From Streptomyces sp. Tu 3180 (GTDB taxonomy: Bacteria > Actinomycetota > Actinomycetes > Streptomycetales > Streptomycetaceae), in assembly GCF_009852415.1 (NCBI RefSeq), contig NZ_WOXS01000002.1, positions 1,882,501 through 1,946,500 on the forward strand: a DNA stretch of 64,000 nucleotides, in the 5' to 3' direction. Below the pieces are notes generated by a model. That model made no database searches, was not told the origin of the DNA, and worked only from the letters and a program-made list of their open reading frames with translations. The translations under genes were made by a program, and so were the position numbers. This document shows positions 16,686 through 25,142 of this stretch, in pieces. Within the stretch, counting starts at the first letter, position 1. Each line of letters begins with the position of its first letter.

Positions 16686-17204
16686 ATGAACACCCCCCAT
16701 GTCGTCGTGGTCATGGGCGTCGCGGGCACCGGGAAGACCACCATCGGTCCCCTGCTCGCGGCCCGGTTCGGCGTCCCGTACGCCGAGGGCGACGACTTCC
16801 ACCCCCAGGCCAACATCGCCAAGATGTCGGCCGGCACCCCGCTCACCGACGAGGACCGGTGGCCCTGGCTGGACGCCATCGGCGACTGGGCGCACGGGCG
16901 GGCGGGGCTCGGCGGGGTGGTCAGCTGCTCGGCGCTGAAGCGGTCGTACCGCGACCGGCTGCGGGCCGCCGCACCCGGCGTGGTCTTCGTGCACCTCACC
17001 GGTGACCGCGCGCTCGTCGAGGACCGGATGTCGCACCGGCAGGGGCACTTCATGCCCACGGCACTGCTCGACTCCCAGTTCGCCACGCTCCAGCCGCTGG
17101 AGCGGGACGAGGCCGGGGTCGCCGTGGACGTGACGGGCGGCCCGGAGGAGATCGTCGAGCGGGCGGCCGCCGCCCTCGCGGCGCTCCGCGAGCCGACTCC
17201 GTAG
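16686..17204 (+). CDS. gntK: Gluconokinase
   Basis: The enzyme phosphorylates gluconate to 6-phosphogluconate for the pentose phosphate pathway. The 172-aa protein has the P-loop GVAGTGKTT at about 11-19, EGDDFHP substrate-loop residues near 34 and CSALKRSYRDRLR near 80, all typical of GntK/IdnK. The ATG at 16686 follows GTGAGG; the longer frame from 16596 would include the leader dyad and is rejected. It precedes gntP by 82 nt on the same strand. Confidence 0.95.
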   Translation: MNTPHVVVVMGVAGTGKTTIGPLLAARFGVPYAEGDDFHPQANIAKMSAGTPLTDEDRWPWLDAIGDWAHGRAGLGGVVSCSALKRSYRDRLRAAAPGVVFVHLTGDRALVEDRMSHRQGHFMPTALLDSQFATLQPLERDEAGVAVDVTGGPEEIVERAAAALAALREPTP

Positions 17205-17286
17205 GTCCCGGCCGGATCCGCACCTCCCGGGGCGCCCCCACCTCCCCGGTCTCCCTCCCCGTCCCCGTACTCACAAGGGAACCACC

Positions 17287-18684
17287 GTGACCAGACTCAG
17301 CGTTGAGATGCTGGCAGCGGACGTACCCGAGCCGATCACCTCGGCCGGCCACGCTCAGCTGGGCATCGCCGTCCTGGCGGGCATCGCCGTCATCGTCCTG
17401 CTCATCACCAAGTTCAAGCTGCATGCCTTCCTGTCGCTGACCATCGGGTCGCTGGCGCTCGGCGCGTTCGCCGGGGCGCCGCTGGACAAGGTGATCGCCA
17501 GCTTCAGCGCCGGACTCGGCTCCACCGTCGCCGGTGTGGGCGTCCTGATCGCCCTCGGCGCCATCCTCGGCAAGATGCTCGCCGACTCCGGTGGCGCCGA
17601 CCAGGTCGTCGACACCATCCTCGCCAAGGCCGGCGGCCGCTCGATGCCGTGGGCGATGGTGCTGATCGCCTCGGTGATCGGCCTGCCGCTGTTCTTCGAG
17701 GTCGGCGTGGTGCTGCTGATCCCGGTGGTGCTGATGGTCGCCAAGCGCGGCAACTACTCGCTGATGCGCATCGGCATACCGGCGCTGGCCGGTCTGTCCG
17801 TGATGCACGGTCTGGTCCCGCCGCACCCGGGTCCGCTGGTCGCGATCGACGCGGTCGGCGCGAACCTCGGCGTGACGCTGGCGCTGGGCGTGCTCGTCGC
17901 CATCCCGACGGTGGTCGTCGCCGGTCCGCTGTTCTCGAAGTACGCCGCCCGCTGGGTGGACGTCCCGGCGCCGGAGCGGATGATCCCGCAGCGGCCCTCC
18001 GAGGACCTGGAGAAGCGTCCCGGCTTCGGCGCGACGCTGGCCACCATCCTGCTGCCGGTCGTGCTGATGCTGGCCAAGGCGCTGGTCGACATCGTCGTCG
18101 ACGACCCCGAGAACACCGTGCAGCGGGTCTTCGACGTGGTGGGCTCCCCGCTGATCGCGCTGCTCGCGGCCGTCCTGGTCGGCATCTTCACGCTGGGCGT
18201 GCCCGCCGGGTTCAGCCGGGAGCGGATCTCGCAGCTGGTCGACAAGGGGCTGGCGCCGATCGCCGGCATCCTGCTGATCGTCGGCGCGGGCGGCGGCTTC
18301 AAGCAGACGCTGATCGACACGGGGGTGGGCCAGATGATCCTGGACATCTCCGAGGACTGGTCGATCCCGGCGCTGCTGCTGGCCTGGCTGATCGCGGTGG
18401 CGATCCGGCTGGCGACCGGTTCGGCGACCGTGGCGACCGTGTCGGCGGCCGGCCTGGTGGCGCCGCTCGCCGCCGACATGTCGACCACGCACGCGGCCCT
18501 GCTGGTGCTGGCCATCGGCGCCGGCTCGCTCTTCTTCAGCCATGTCAACGACGCCGGGTTCTGGCTGGTGAAGGAGTACTTCGGGATGAACGTCGGCCAG
18601 ACGATCAAGACCTGGTCGATCATGGAGACCATCATCTCGGTGGTCGCGGGCGCCCTGGTGCTGCTGCTCTCGCTGATCATCTAG
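17287..18684 (+). CDS. gntP: Gluconate:H+ symporter (GntP family)
   Basis: The 465-aa membrane permease has 12 or more hydrophobic segments and GntP-type motifs (GLSVMHGLVPPHPGPLVAID around 175-195, a late HVNDAGFWLVKEYFGM). It imports gluconate for GntK. GTG at 17287 follows AAGGGA by 9 nt. The product begins with a short soluble stretch before the first helix at about 25. A strong hairpin follows the stop, closing the operon. Confidence 0.95.
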   Translation: MTRLSVEMLAADVPEPITSAGHAQLGIAVLAGIAVIVLLITKFKLHAFLSLTIGSLALGAFAGAPLDKVIASFSAGLGSTVAGVGVLIALGAILGKMLADSGGADQVVDTILAKAGGRSMPWAMVLIASVIGLPLFFEVGVVLLIPVVLMVAKRGNYSLMRIGIPALAGLSVMHGLVPPHPGPLVAIDAVGANLGVTLALGVLVAIPTVVVAGPLFSKYAARWVDVPAPERMIPQRPSEDLEKRPGFGATLATILLPVVLMLAKALVDIVVDDPENTVQRVFDVVGSPLIALLAAVLVGIFTLGVPAGFSRERISQLVDKGLAPIAGILLIVGAGGGFKQTLIDTGVGQMILDISEDWSIPALLLAWLIAVAIRLATGSATVATVSAAGLVAPLAADMSTTHAALLVLAIGAGSLFFSHVNDAGFWLVKEYFGMNVGQTIKTWSIMETIISVVAGALVLLLSLII

Positions 18685-18702
18685 CCGGCGTACGGCGGTC
18701 AT

Positions 18703-18737
18703 GGCCCACCCGTTCCTCGTCGAGGGGCGGGTGGGCC
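18703..18737. terminator. Terminator between gntP and the cytochrome b gene
   Basis: GGCCCACCCGTTCCTCG (18703-18719) pairs with 18721-18737 along 17 positions, with two G-T wobbles. It lies 18 nt past gntP and 19 nt past the convergent cytochrome gene. Confidence 0.8.
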
Positions 18738-18756
18738 TCGTCGTGCCCGGAGGCGG

Positions 18757-19386
18757 TCAGGGGCGCCAGAGCGGGTGCTCGCGTTCCGCCCAGTCCCGGC
18801 CGACCCGGCCGGTGCGCATGCCGCGGCGGGCCTCCGGGTCCGCCAGGGCCATGCCGATGTGGCCGGCGAGGACGATGCCGGCGGTCAGGGCCAGCCAGTC
18901 GTGGACGAAGGTCGCGCCGGTGCGCCACGCCAGCGGGGTGAGAGAGGTGAACCACATCATCAGGCCGGTGCCCAGCATGACGAGCCCGGCGCCCGCGATC
19001 CAGGCCGCGTAGATCTTCTGGCCGGCGTTGAACTTGCCGGCCGGCCGGGACGCGGAGCGCCTGTCGCGGCGCAGCGCGGCCCGCAGCCAGGTGCGGTCGT
19101 GCGGGCCGAAGCGGTTCAGGCGGCCCAGGTCGGCGCGGACGGCGCGGGAGGCGAGGCCGGCCAGGAGCGGGAGGGGCAGGGCGAGTCCGGACCACTCGTG
19201 GACGGTGACCACGAGGGCGCGACGGCCGACGAGCTGGGCGAGCTGGGGGACGTAGAGGCAGGCGGCCGTGAGCACGCACACGCCCGTCAGCACGGCCGTG
19301 GTGCGGTGCACCCACCGCTCGGCGCGGCCGAAGCGCCGGACGGTGGGGCCCGCCGTCGCGGGCGGTGCGTCAGCCCGTGGGTTCAT
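18757..19386 (-). CDS. Cytochrome b/b6-type membrane subunit
   Basis: The 209-aa protein has four hydrophobic segments and heme-ligating histidines in the pattern of cytochrome b561 or formate dehydrogenase gamma subunits: RWVHRTTAVLTG (about 24), VTVHEWSGLALP (about 61), TFVHDWLALTAG and LAGHIGMA (about 160-178). It likely anchors or feeds electrons to the molybdoenzyme encoded just upstream, whose stop it overlaps by 17 nt. Together they look like a YedY/YedZ-style oxidoreductase pair. Confidence 0.87.
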   Translation of the reverse strand: MNPRADAPPATAGPTVRRFGRAERWVHRTTAVLTGVCVLTAACLYVPQLAQLVGRRALVVTVHEWSGLALPLPLLAGLASRAVRADLGRLNRFGPHDRTWLRAALRRDRRSASRPAGKFNAGQKIYAAWIAGAGLVMLGTGLMMWFTSLTPLAWRTGATFVHDWLALTAGIVLAGHIGMALADPEARRGMRTGRVGRDWAEREHPLWRP

Positions 19387-20167
19387 CGTCGCGTCCGTTC
19401 GAGCGGCCGACCCAGGCGTCGACGTCGTAGCCGCGCTCCTCCCAGTAGCCGGGCTCCACGTCCTCGGTGACGGTGATGCCGGAGAGCCACTTGGCCGACT
19501 TGTAGAAGTACATCGGCGCCACGTAGAGGCGGACCGGGCCGCCGTGGGCGTGGCCGAGGTCCTCGTCCCTCATGCGCAGGGCGACCAGGACGTCGGCGCG
19601 GCATGCCTGGCCGAGGGTGAGGCTCTCCGTGTAGGTGCCGTCGAAGCAGGTGAAGCGCACCGCCCCGGCCCCGGGGCGCACTCCCGCGGCGTCCAGGAGC
19701 CGGGACAGGCGCACCCCCTCGAACGGCGTCTTCGGCACCCGCCAGCCGGTGACGCACTGGACGTCGCGGACCAGGCGGGTCTGCGGCAGGGCCCTCAGCT
19801 CGTCCAGGGTGTAGACGGCCGGGCGGTCGACGAGGCCGTCGACGGTGAGTCGGTACGTCCCGGCGTTCCTGCGCGGTACGGAGGAGGCGACCGAGTAGTA
19901 GCGGAAGCCGCCGCCGTTGGGGAGCAGTCCGGTCAGGCCGGTGGGGTCCTTGTCGGAGGCGGCGGCGAGGAAGGACTCCAGGCCGCGCTGGAGCGTGGGC
20001 GCGGTGACCACGCCGAGGGCACCGAGGCCGAGGGTGCCGAGGAGGACGCGGCGTCCGACGGGCCTGCCCCGCCCTTCGGGGTCCTCCCGCTCCTCCGGCC
20101 CCTCGCGGCTCTCGCGCTCCTCCGGTTCTTCGCGGCGCTCCGGCTCCTGCGGCTGTTCGGGGTTCAC
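19370..20167 (-). CDS. Sulfite-oxidase-family molybdopterin oxidoreductase, Tat-exported
   Basis: The 265-aa enzyme has the oxidoreductase molybdopterin fold with the molybdenum-ligating cysteine in RDVQCVTGWRVP (about 131) and the conserved GGPVRLYVAPMYFYKSAKWL near the end. A charged, glutamate-rich N-terminus precedes a Tat-like signal (RPVGRRVLLGTLGLGALG, about 34-51), so it acts outside the membrane. GTG at 20167 is the only sensible start, though the GAAGGGG site abuts it. The cytochrome b gene overlaps its 3-prime end. The substrate (sulfite, methionine sulfoxide or other) is not readable. Confidence 0.87.
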   Translation of the reverse strand: MNPEQPQEPERREEPEERESREGPEEREDPEGRGRPVGRRVLLGTLGLGALGVVTAPTLQRGLESFLAAASDKDPTGLTGLLPNGGGFRYYSVASSVPRRNAGTYRLTVDGLVDRPAVYTLDELRALPQTRLVRDVQCVTGWRVPKTPFEGVRLSRLLDAAGVRPGAGAVRFTCFDGTYTESLTLGQACRADVLVALRMRDEDLGHAHGGPVRLYVAPMYFYKSAKWLSGITVTEDVEPGYWEERGYDVDAWVGRSNGRDDEPTG

Positions 20168-20241
20168 CCCTTCATTCGAGCACCCGCGAGCCCGTGGGAC
20201 CAGGGGTCGCGGGTGCCGTCGGACTTCGTGACCACGTCGCC

Positions 20242-21783
20242 CTACGCGGTGCGCTCGGCCTCCTTCTCCAGCCGGAACGCCTCGTTGCCGAGCCCGATGC
20301 GGGCGTGCGTCTCGGGGGCGCGGGCGCGCAGGACCGCGCCCTGGACCAGCCCGACGACGAGGGCGAGGCCGATGACGCCGGGCAGGATCCAGCTCAGGGA
20401 GGAGCCGGGGCCCGCGCCGACCAGGACGTCGAAGTCCCTGACCGTGTAGCAGGCGATCACGACGAGGGCGATGCCCGCCAGCGAGGAGGTGACCAGCCGC
20501 CAGGCCTGGGCGCCCGCGGCTCCGCGCCGCACGAAGAAGACGACGACGGACAGGGAGGCGATCGCCATCAGCACGATCACACCGAGTGCGCCGATGTTGC
20601 CGAACCAGGTGAACAGGTGCAGGACGGGCGCGGTCGGGTCGCCGGCCGGCTTGTCGTCGGTGAGCGCGAAGGCGAGGACGAACACGGCGGCGACGACGGT
20701 CTGGAGCAGGGAGCCGGTGCCGGGGGCGCCGCTGGTGCCGGTGGTGCGGCCGAAGGCGGCGGGCAGCAGTCCCTCGCGGCCCATGGCGAAGGCGTACCGG
20801 GCGACGACGTTGTGGAAGCTGAGCATCGCCGCGAACATGCCGGTCACGAAGAGGACGTGCAGGACGTCGGTGAAGGCGGAGCCGAGCCGGTCCTCGGTGA
20901 GGAAGAACAGCAGTCCCGCGCTCTGCTCCCGCGCGGTGCCGACGATCGCGGAGGGGCCGGTGGCGACGGTGAGCGCCCAGCTGCTGAGGGCGAAGAAGAC
21001 GGCGACGCCGGCGACCGCGAGGAACATCACGCGCGGCACCAGGACGTGCGGCCTGCTGGTCTCCTCCGCGTAGACGGGGGCCTGCTCGAAGCCGAGGAAG
21101 GCCGCGATGCAGAAGCACAGGGCGGTGCCCACGCCCGCGCCGGTGAGCGTGTCCGGGTCGAAGGCGTGCAGCGACAGGCCCTCCCCGCCGGGGTCGGCGA
21201 CGGCCGCGATGTCGAAGACGACGACGAGCAGCACCTCGATGACGAGCAGGACGCCGAGCACGCGCGCGTTGACGTCGATCTTCAGCCAGCCGAGCGCGCC
21301 GACGGCGGCCACGGCCGCGAGCGCCGGTATCCACCAGGCGACCTCGAGGTCGGCGTAGGTGGCGAGGAGGCCGGAGACCTCGAAGCCGAAGATGCCGTAG
21401 ATGCCGATCTGGAGGGCGTTGTAGGCGACGAGCGCGACCAGGGCCGCGCCCGCCCCGGCGGTGCCGCCCAGTCCGCGGGAGATGTAGGCGTAGAAGGCGC
21501 CGGCGTTGTGGACGTGCCGGCTCATCTCGGCGTATCCGAGGCTGAACAGCACCAGCACGGTGCCGAGGACCACGAAGAGCAGCGGCTGGCCGACGATGCC
21601 CATCACCGCGAATGTGGTGGGCATGACACCCGCGACCACCATGAGGGGCGCGGTCGCGGCGAGGACGGAGAGCAGCAGGCCCCCCGTGCCGAGGCGGCCG
21701 GCGCGCAGGGCGCGCTCCTGCCCCTTGAAGGTGCTGATGCCCTCGGGCGCGGATCTGCTCGTGCTCGAACTGTCCGTCGTCAT
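20242..21783 (-). CDS. APC family amino-acid/amine permease
   Basis: The 513-aa membrane protein has about 12 helices and the amino acid-polyamine-organocation pattern: GGLLLSVLAATAPLMVVAG in helix 1, SRGLGGTAGAGAAL, and CIAAFLGFEQAPVYAEET in helix 6. It probably imports an amino acid or amine with protons. The start ATG at 21783 lacks a strong ribosome site. The downstream molybdoenzyme is 74 nt away and may be read from the same transcript, but no functional link is evident. Confidence 0.88.
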   Translation of the reverse strand: MTTDSSSTSRSAPEGISTFKGQERALRAGRLGTGGLLLSVLAATAPLMVVAGVMPTTFAVMGIVGQPLLFVVLGTVLVLFSLGYAEMSRHVHNAGAFYAYISRGLGGTAGAGAALVALVAYNALQIGIYGIFGFEVSGLLATYADLEVAWWIPALAAVAAVGALGWLKIDVNARVLGVLLVIEVLLVVVFDIAAVADPGGEGLSLHAFDPDTLTGAGVGTALCFCIAAFLGFEQAPVYAEETSRPHVLVPRVMFLAVAGVAVFFALSSWALTVATGPSAIVGTAREQSAGLLFFLTEDRLGSAFTDVLHVLFVTGMFAAMLSFHNVVARYAFAMGREGLLPAAFGRTTGTSGAPGTGSLLQTVVAAVFVLAFALTDDKPAGDPTAPVLHLFTWFGNIGALGVIVLMAIASLSVVVFFVRRGAAGAQAWRLVTSSLAGIALVVIACYTVRDFDVLVGAGPGSSLSWILPGVIGLALVVGLVQGAVLRARAPETHARIGLGNEAFRLEKEAERTA

Positions 21784-21848
21784 CGGGAGACCGTCCTTGG
21801 GTCGGGTGTGGTTGCGGCGGCTGGGTCGGGATGGTGCGGGGGCTGGGG

Positions 21849-22799
21849 TCAGGCCGTGCCCAGGGCGGCGGCGCGTGCGGTGCGGAAGGCGGTGAGGGGG
21901 TCGCGTTCGGGGTACGCCCAGGGGGCCGGGGTGGCGTGGTCGCCGATGCGGTGGAACAGGGCGGCCGCCTCGGCGCCCCGGCCCTCGCAGACCTTGGCGT
22001 GGGCGAGGAAGTTCAGGTCGACCAGGCGGCGCGGATGGCCCTCGTGCTCCCACTCCAGCCACCAGTCGAAGGCGGCCTTCATCACCTGCCGGGCGCGGCG
22101 GCCGATCCAGTGCCCGGAGGCGGCCGGGTCGGGGGGCCGGTGCCCGGCGGCGGCCAGCGCGCGGTAGCGCTCGGCGTGCGCGATGACCGGCAGGATCGCC
22201 AGCGGCGAGTCGGCGGGCGCCTGTTCGGCGGACCAGTTGGCGAAGTCGTACACCTCGTGCAGCGGGTCGGGTCCCGCGTCCACGCGGCGCTCGGCGAGCC
22301 AGGCGACCACCAGGTGGTGGGCGTGGTGGTGGTCCGCGTACCGGGTGCGGACCTGCTCGAAGAGCCGGACCACGTCCCCCTCGCCGCCCCGGGCGCACTC
22401 CAGCAGGAGCAGACCGAGCCACGGGGTGGGATCGGCGGGCACGAGCTCCGCGGCCCTGCGGCAGGCCTCGCGGGCGCGCGCCGGTCCGTCCTTGCCGTGC
22501 AGGGCGCGCCGCACCCGGGCCATGGCCAGCAGCACGGTCGCGTCGTCGGACTCGGGCTCGGCGAGCAGCCACTCGCGGGCCCAGGCGGCGCAGTAGGACT
22601 CCCGGGCGAGCACCGTCATCCGGTGGCCGCGCCGGTCCCAGTCGTCCCCCGTCCGGGCCAGCAACGAGCGGACGTTCTGCCAGCGGCCCTGCGCCAGTGC
22701 GGCACGCGCGGCGACGAGCTCGGCGTCGTCGAGTGCCTCGTCGAAGGCCTGCGCCGCACGTCTGCGGGCACGGCCGAGGGGCGGCGGGGGTGGGGGCAC
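21849..22799 (-). CDS. Conserved TPR-like hypothetical protein
   Basis: This 316-aa, helix-rich, soluble protein shows loosely repeated alanine/tryptophan-containing helical pairs (WQNVRSLLARTGDDWDRRGH, AWAREWLLAEPESDDA, ACRRAAELVPADPTPWLGLL) that resemble tetratricopeptide repeats, then HHHAHHLVVAWL and a C-terminal domain. Function is unknown; protein binding is the likely mode. GTG at 22799 is used. It runs in the same direction as the APC permease, 65 nt upstream of it. Confidence 0.75.
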   Translation of the reverse strand: MPPPPPPLGRARRRAAQAFDEALDDAELVAARAALAQGRWQNVRSLLARTGDDWDRRGHRMTVLARESYCAAWAREWLLAEPESDDATVLLAMARVRRALHGKDGPARAREACRRAAELVPADPTPWLGLLLLECARGGEGDVVRLFEQVRTRYADHHHAHHLVVAWLAERRVDAGPDPLHEVYDFANWSAEQAPADSPLAILPVIAHAERYRALAAAGHRPPDPAASGHWIGRRARQVMKAAFDWWLEWEHEGHPRRLVDLNFLAHAKVCEGRGAEAAALFHRIGDHATPAPWAYPERDPLTAFRTARAAALGTA

Positions 22800-23110
22800 C
22801 GCGGAACTTCCTCACGCACTCTTCTCGTGGCTCGGTTCACGGCGGGCGGTCGGTACGGCAGTGGTCGGCTGCCGATTGCCATGAACTGATCACTCACAGC
22901 AAACCGTCAGCCCGCGGAGGACGTCAAGGGCGCCTGAGCCGTTACACGCGTCAATTGCCGTGGTTCGGGAGCAACTTGTGACGTGCACAGGACGGAAGGA
23001 CGCACGGGCGGCCCGACCGGGCCGGCGCCGGTGCCCGCGCTGCGGGTGGCGGACGGGCGGTGGCGCGCCCCGTGCGGGGCGAGGACGGGCGCGCCTGCTT
23101 GGATGGCCCC
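22800..23110. other. Intergenic region between divergent genes
   Basis: These 311 bp separate the TPR-like gene and the NUDIX gene. I see no open frame with coding character on either strand. The middle (22870-22990) is less GC-rich than its surroundings and is the likely place for both promoters. No clear dyad or repeat is present. Confidence 0.5.
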
Positions 23111-23653
23111 ATGAGCTCCGCTGACGAGATCATCGACATCGTCGACGAGGACGACCGGGTGATCGGACGGTCCCCGCGCGGCGAGGCCTACGCACGGGGG
23201 CTGCGCCACCGCTGCGTCTTCGTCCTGGCCCGGGACGCCGAGGGCCGGGTCTTCGTCCACCGGCGCACCCCGACCAAGCTGGTCTTCCCCTCCCTGTACG
23301 ACATGTTCGTCGGCGGAGTCGTCGGTGCGGGCGAGGGCTACGACGAGGCGGCCCTGCGGGAGGCCGAGGAGGAGCTGGGCGTCACCGGCCTGCCGCGTCC
23401 CGAGCACCTCTTCCGGTTCCTGTACGACGACGGCGCCGGCCGGACCTGGTGGTCGGCGGTGTACGAGGTCCGCTGCGACCTGCCCGTGCGGCCGCAGGCC
23501 GAGGAGGTGGCCTGGCACGCCTTCCTGCCGGAGGCCGAGCTGGAGCGGCGCCTGGGCGAGTGGGAGTGGGTCCCGGACGGACGGGCGGCGTACGGACGGC
23601 TCAGGGCGCACCGGGCGGAGCGGTCCGGTCCGCCGGACCGGCCGGGAGGCTGA
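23111..23653 (+). CDS. NUDIX hydrolase
   Basis: The 180-aa protein carries a near-complete Nudix box: GGVVGAGEGYDEAALREAEE followed by ELGV (about 75-98), with REAEEELG supplying the metal-binding glutamates. The N-terminus (EIIDIVDEDDRVIGRSPRGE) resembles isopentenyl-diphosphate isomerase-like and YfcD-type NUDIX enzymes, so a nucleotide or diphosphate substrate is likely but unspecified. The ATG at 23111 gives this family start; the frame open from 23060 is not needed. Its last 53 bp overlap the convergent gene. Confidence 0.9.
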   Translation: MSSADEIIDIVDEDDRVIGRSPRGEAYARGLRHRCVFVLARDAEGRVFVHRRTPTKLVFPSLYDMFVGGVVGAGEGYDEAALREAEEELGVTGLPRPEHLFRFLYDDGAGRTWWSAVYEVRCDLPVRPQAEEVAWHAFLPEAELERRLGEWEWVPDGRAAYGRLRAHRAERSGPPDRPGG

Positions 23654-24278
23654 GCAGGTCCTCGCCCCCGGAGGGCCACAGGGGAGCCGGCCAGAGGGGA
23701 TGGTCCAGGAACCGCTCCGCGATCCCGGGCGCCTCCTCGGCGGACACGCCGACCGTCGTCAGCGCGGCGGCGATCCGCCGCGTCGCCTCGTCGGCCGGCG
23801 TCTCGAAGTCGCCGTACGCGGGGAGCAGCAGCAGGAGCCGCAGGTCGGGATCGCGCACGCCCTCGGCGTCCGCGGGGGCCGAGCCGGCGACGGCGACGAG
23901 GTCGCGCCAGGACAGCCCCGGCCCGGCGCCGTGCCCCTGGAGGGAGGCCAGGCGGGTCTCGCGGGCCCGGTCCGGAGACGTGAGCAGGTAGTCCGTGCTC
24001 GGCTCGTCCGGGAGGTTGCCGTGCACGATCCACAGCACCCGCCCGCCGGGCAGCGGGACGCGGTGGGCGGGCCACACCTCGGTCGCGTCGTGGAGCGCCT
24101 CGGCGGCCGCGTCGACGTCGGCCGCGTCGGCGCCGAACGGCTCCGGCTCGTGCGCGAGCCCGCCCCAGACCGAGCCGAGGTACGCGGGCCAGAAGCCGGG
24201 CAGGTCGAGCAGGTGCTCGGCGGCCGCGATGCCGTGACCGGGCACCGCGTACCCGGCGAGCGGCGGGGGAACGTCCAT
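23601..24278 (-). CDS. Hypothetical protein
   Basis: A 225-aa soluble protein that I do not recognise. It is acidic and rich in alanine, leucine and proline, with PGGRVLWIVHGNLPDEPSTDY (residues about 77-97) and a run of leucines (RLLLLLPAYGDF) as the most distinctive parts. No metal or nucleotide motif is evident. The coding frame is supported by strong third-position GC and by lying convergent to NUDIX with a 53-bp overlap. It is divergent from the DUF202 pair. Confidence 0.65.
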   Translation of the reverse strand: MDVPPPLAGYAVPGHGIAAAEHLLDLPGFWPAYLGSVWGGLAHEPEPFGADAADVDAAAEALHDATEVWPAHRVPLPGGRVLWIVHGNLPDEPSTDYLLTSPDRARETRLASLQGHGAGPGLSWRDLVAVAGSAPADAEGVRDPDLRLLLLLPAYGDFETPADEATRRIAAALTTVGVSAEEAPGIAERFLDHPLWPAPLWPSGGEDLLSLPAGPADRTAPPGAP

Positions 24279-24342
24279 GGCCGAAAGGTAGCGGGCCGTA
24301 CCGGCGGCGCCCCCGGACGGGTGCCCCGGTAGGGTCGCCGGC

Positions 24343-24735
24343 GTGATCGAGTTCGTACGGAACGTCCGGTTGTGGTTCGTGCCCGAGGACGTGCGGCAGG
24401 AGGGCGCGACGCCCGACTACCGGTTCTCGCTGGCGAACGAGCGGACCTTCCTGGCCTGGCTGCGGACCGCCCTGGCGCTGATCGGCGGCGGTTTCGCCGT
24501 GGACCAGTTCCTGCCGGACCTGCGCTGGGGCTGGCGGGTCGGGCTGGCGCTCGCGCTGCTCGCCGCGGGGGTGCTGTGCGCGCTGCGCGCGGTCAACCAC
24601 TGGGTGCGCTGCGAGCGGGCCATGCGCCGCGGCGAGGACCTGCCGGTGTCGCGGTTCCCGGCGCTGCTGAGCCTCGTCGTCGCGGTCGTGGCCGTGGCGA
24701 TGGTCGTCGTCGTGCTCGTGGGGTGGGAGGGGTGA
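24343..24735 (+). CDS. YidH/DUF202 family membrane protein
   Basis: The 130-aa protein has three membrane segments and the family motif YRFSLANERTFLAWLRTALALIG (about 27-49). Its role is unknown. The GTG start at 24343 lies 7 nt after TAGGGT (24330-24335) and has no Shine-Dalgarno, so the message is probably leaderless. Its stop overlaps the following GTG by 4 nt, pairing it with a second, shorter DUF202 protein. Confidence 0.88.
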   Translation: MIEFVRNVRLWFVPEDVRQEGATPDYRFSLANERTFLAWLRTALALIGGGFAVDQFLPDLRWGWRVGLALALLAAGVLCALRAVNHWVRCERAMRRGEDLPVSRFPALLSLVVAVVAVAMVVVVLVGWEG

Positions 24736-25061
24736 CCGGGGAAGCGGCCCGGGTCCGGGACCCCGGGCTGCAGCCCGAGCGGACCCGGCTGGCGTGGCGG
24801 CGCACGACTCTCTCGGGCACCGTCGCGGCCGTGCTCGCCGGGAAGACGGCGCTGACCGGCGGGGTGCCGGCGGCCGGGGTCGTCGCGTGCGCCCTGTGCT
24901 GCGTCTGCTGGCTGGGGCTCCTGGGCGTCGCCCACCGCCGTATCCGCGCCCTCGCGACCACGAGCACGCCGGGGGCGCTCGTCCCCCGGTACGCCTCCGC
25001 GGCGGTGCTCTGCACGGTGGCGCTGGCCGTGTGCGGGGCGGCCCTCGTGGTCCGGGGCTGA
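24732..25061 (+). CDS. Second DUF202 family membrane protein
   Basis: The 109-aa product keeps the DUF202 signature in shortened form (LQPERTRLAWRRTTLSGTVA near residue 14) and has three hydrophobic helices. GTG at 24732 overlaps the first DUF202 stop by 4 nt, so the two are translated together and may form a heteromeric membrane complex. Function is unknown. The 81 nt that follow contain an imperfect 37-bp tandem repeat of no evident role. Confidence 0.85.
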   Translation: MTGEAARVRDPGLQPERTRLAWRRTTLSGTVAAVLAGKTALTGGVPAAGVVACALCCVCWLGLLGVAHRRIRALATTSTPGALVPRYASAAVLCTVALAVCGAALVVRG

Positions 25062-25142
25062 CGGCCCTTCCGCGGTCCGGTCGTCCGGGGCCGGCGGTCC
25101 CTTCCCGGTCCGGTCGTCCGGGATCGGCCGTTCCTTCCCCGT

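Noticed and set aside
20194..22167. Plus-strand open frame of 657 codons opposite the APC permease
   Set aside because: Antisense of a well-supported transporter; long antisense frames are expected at this GC content.
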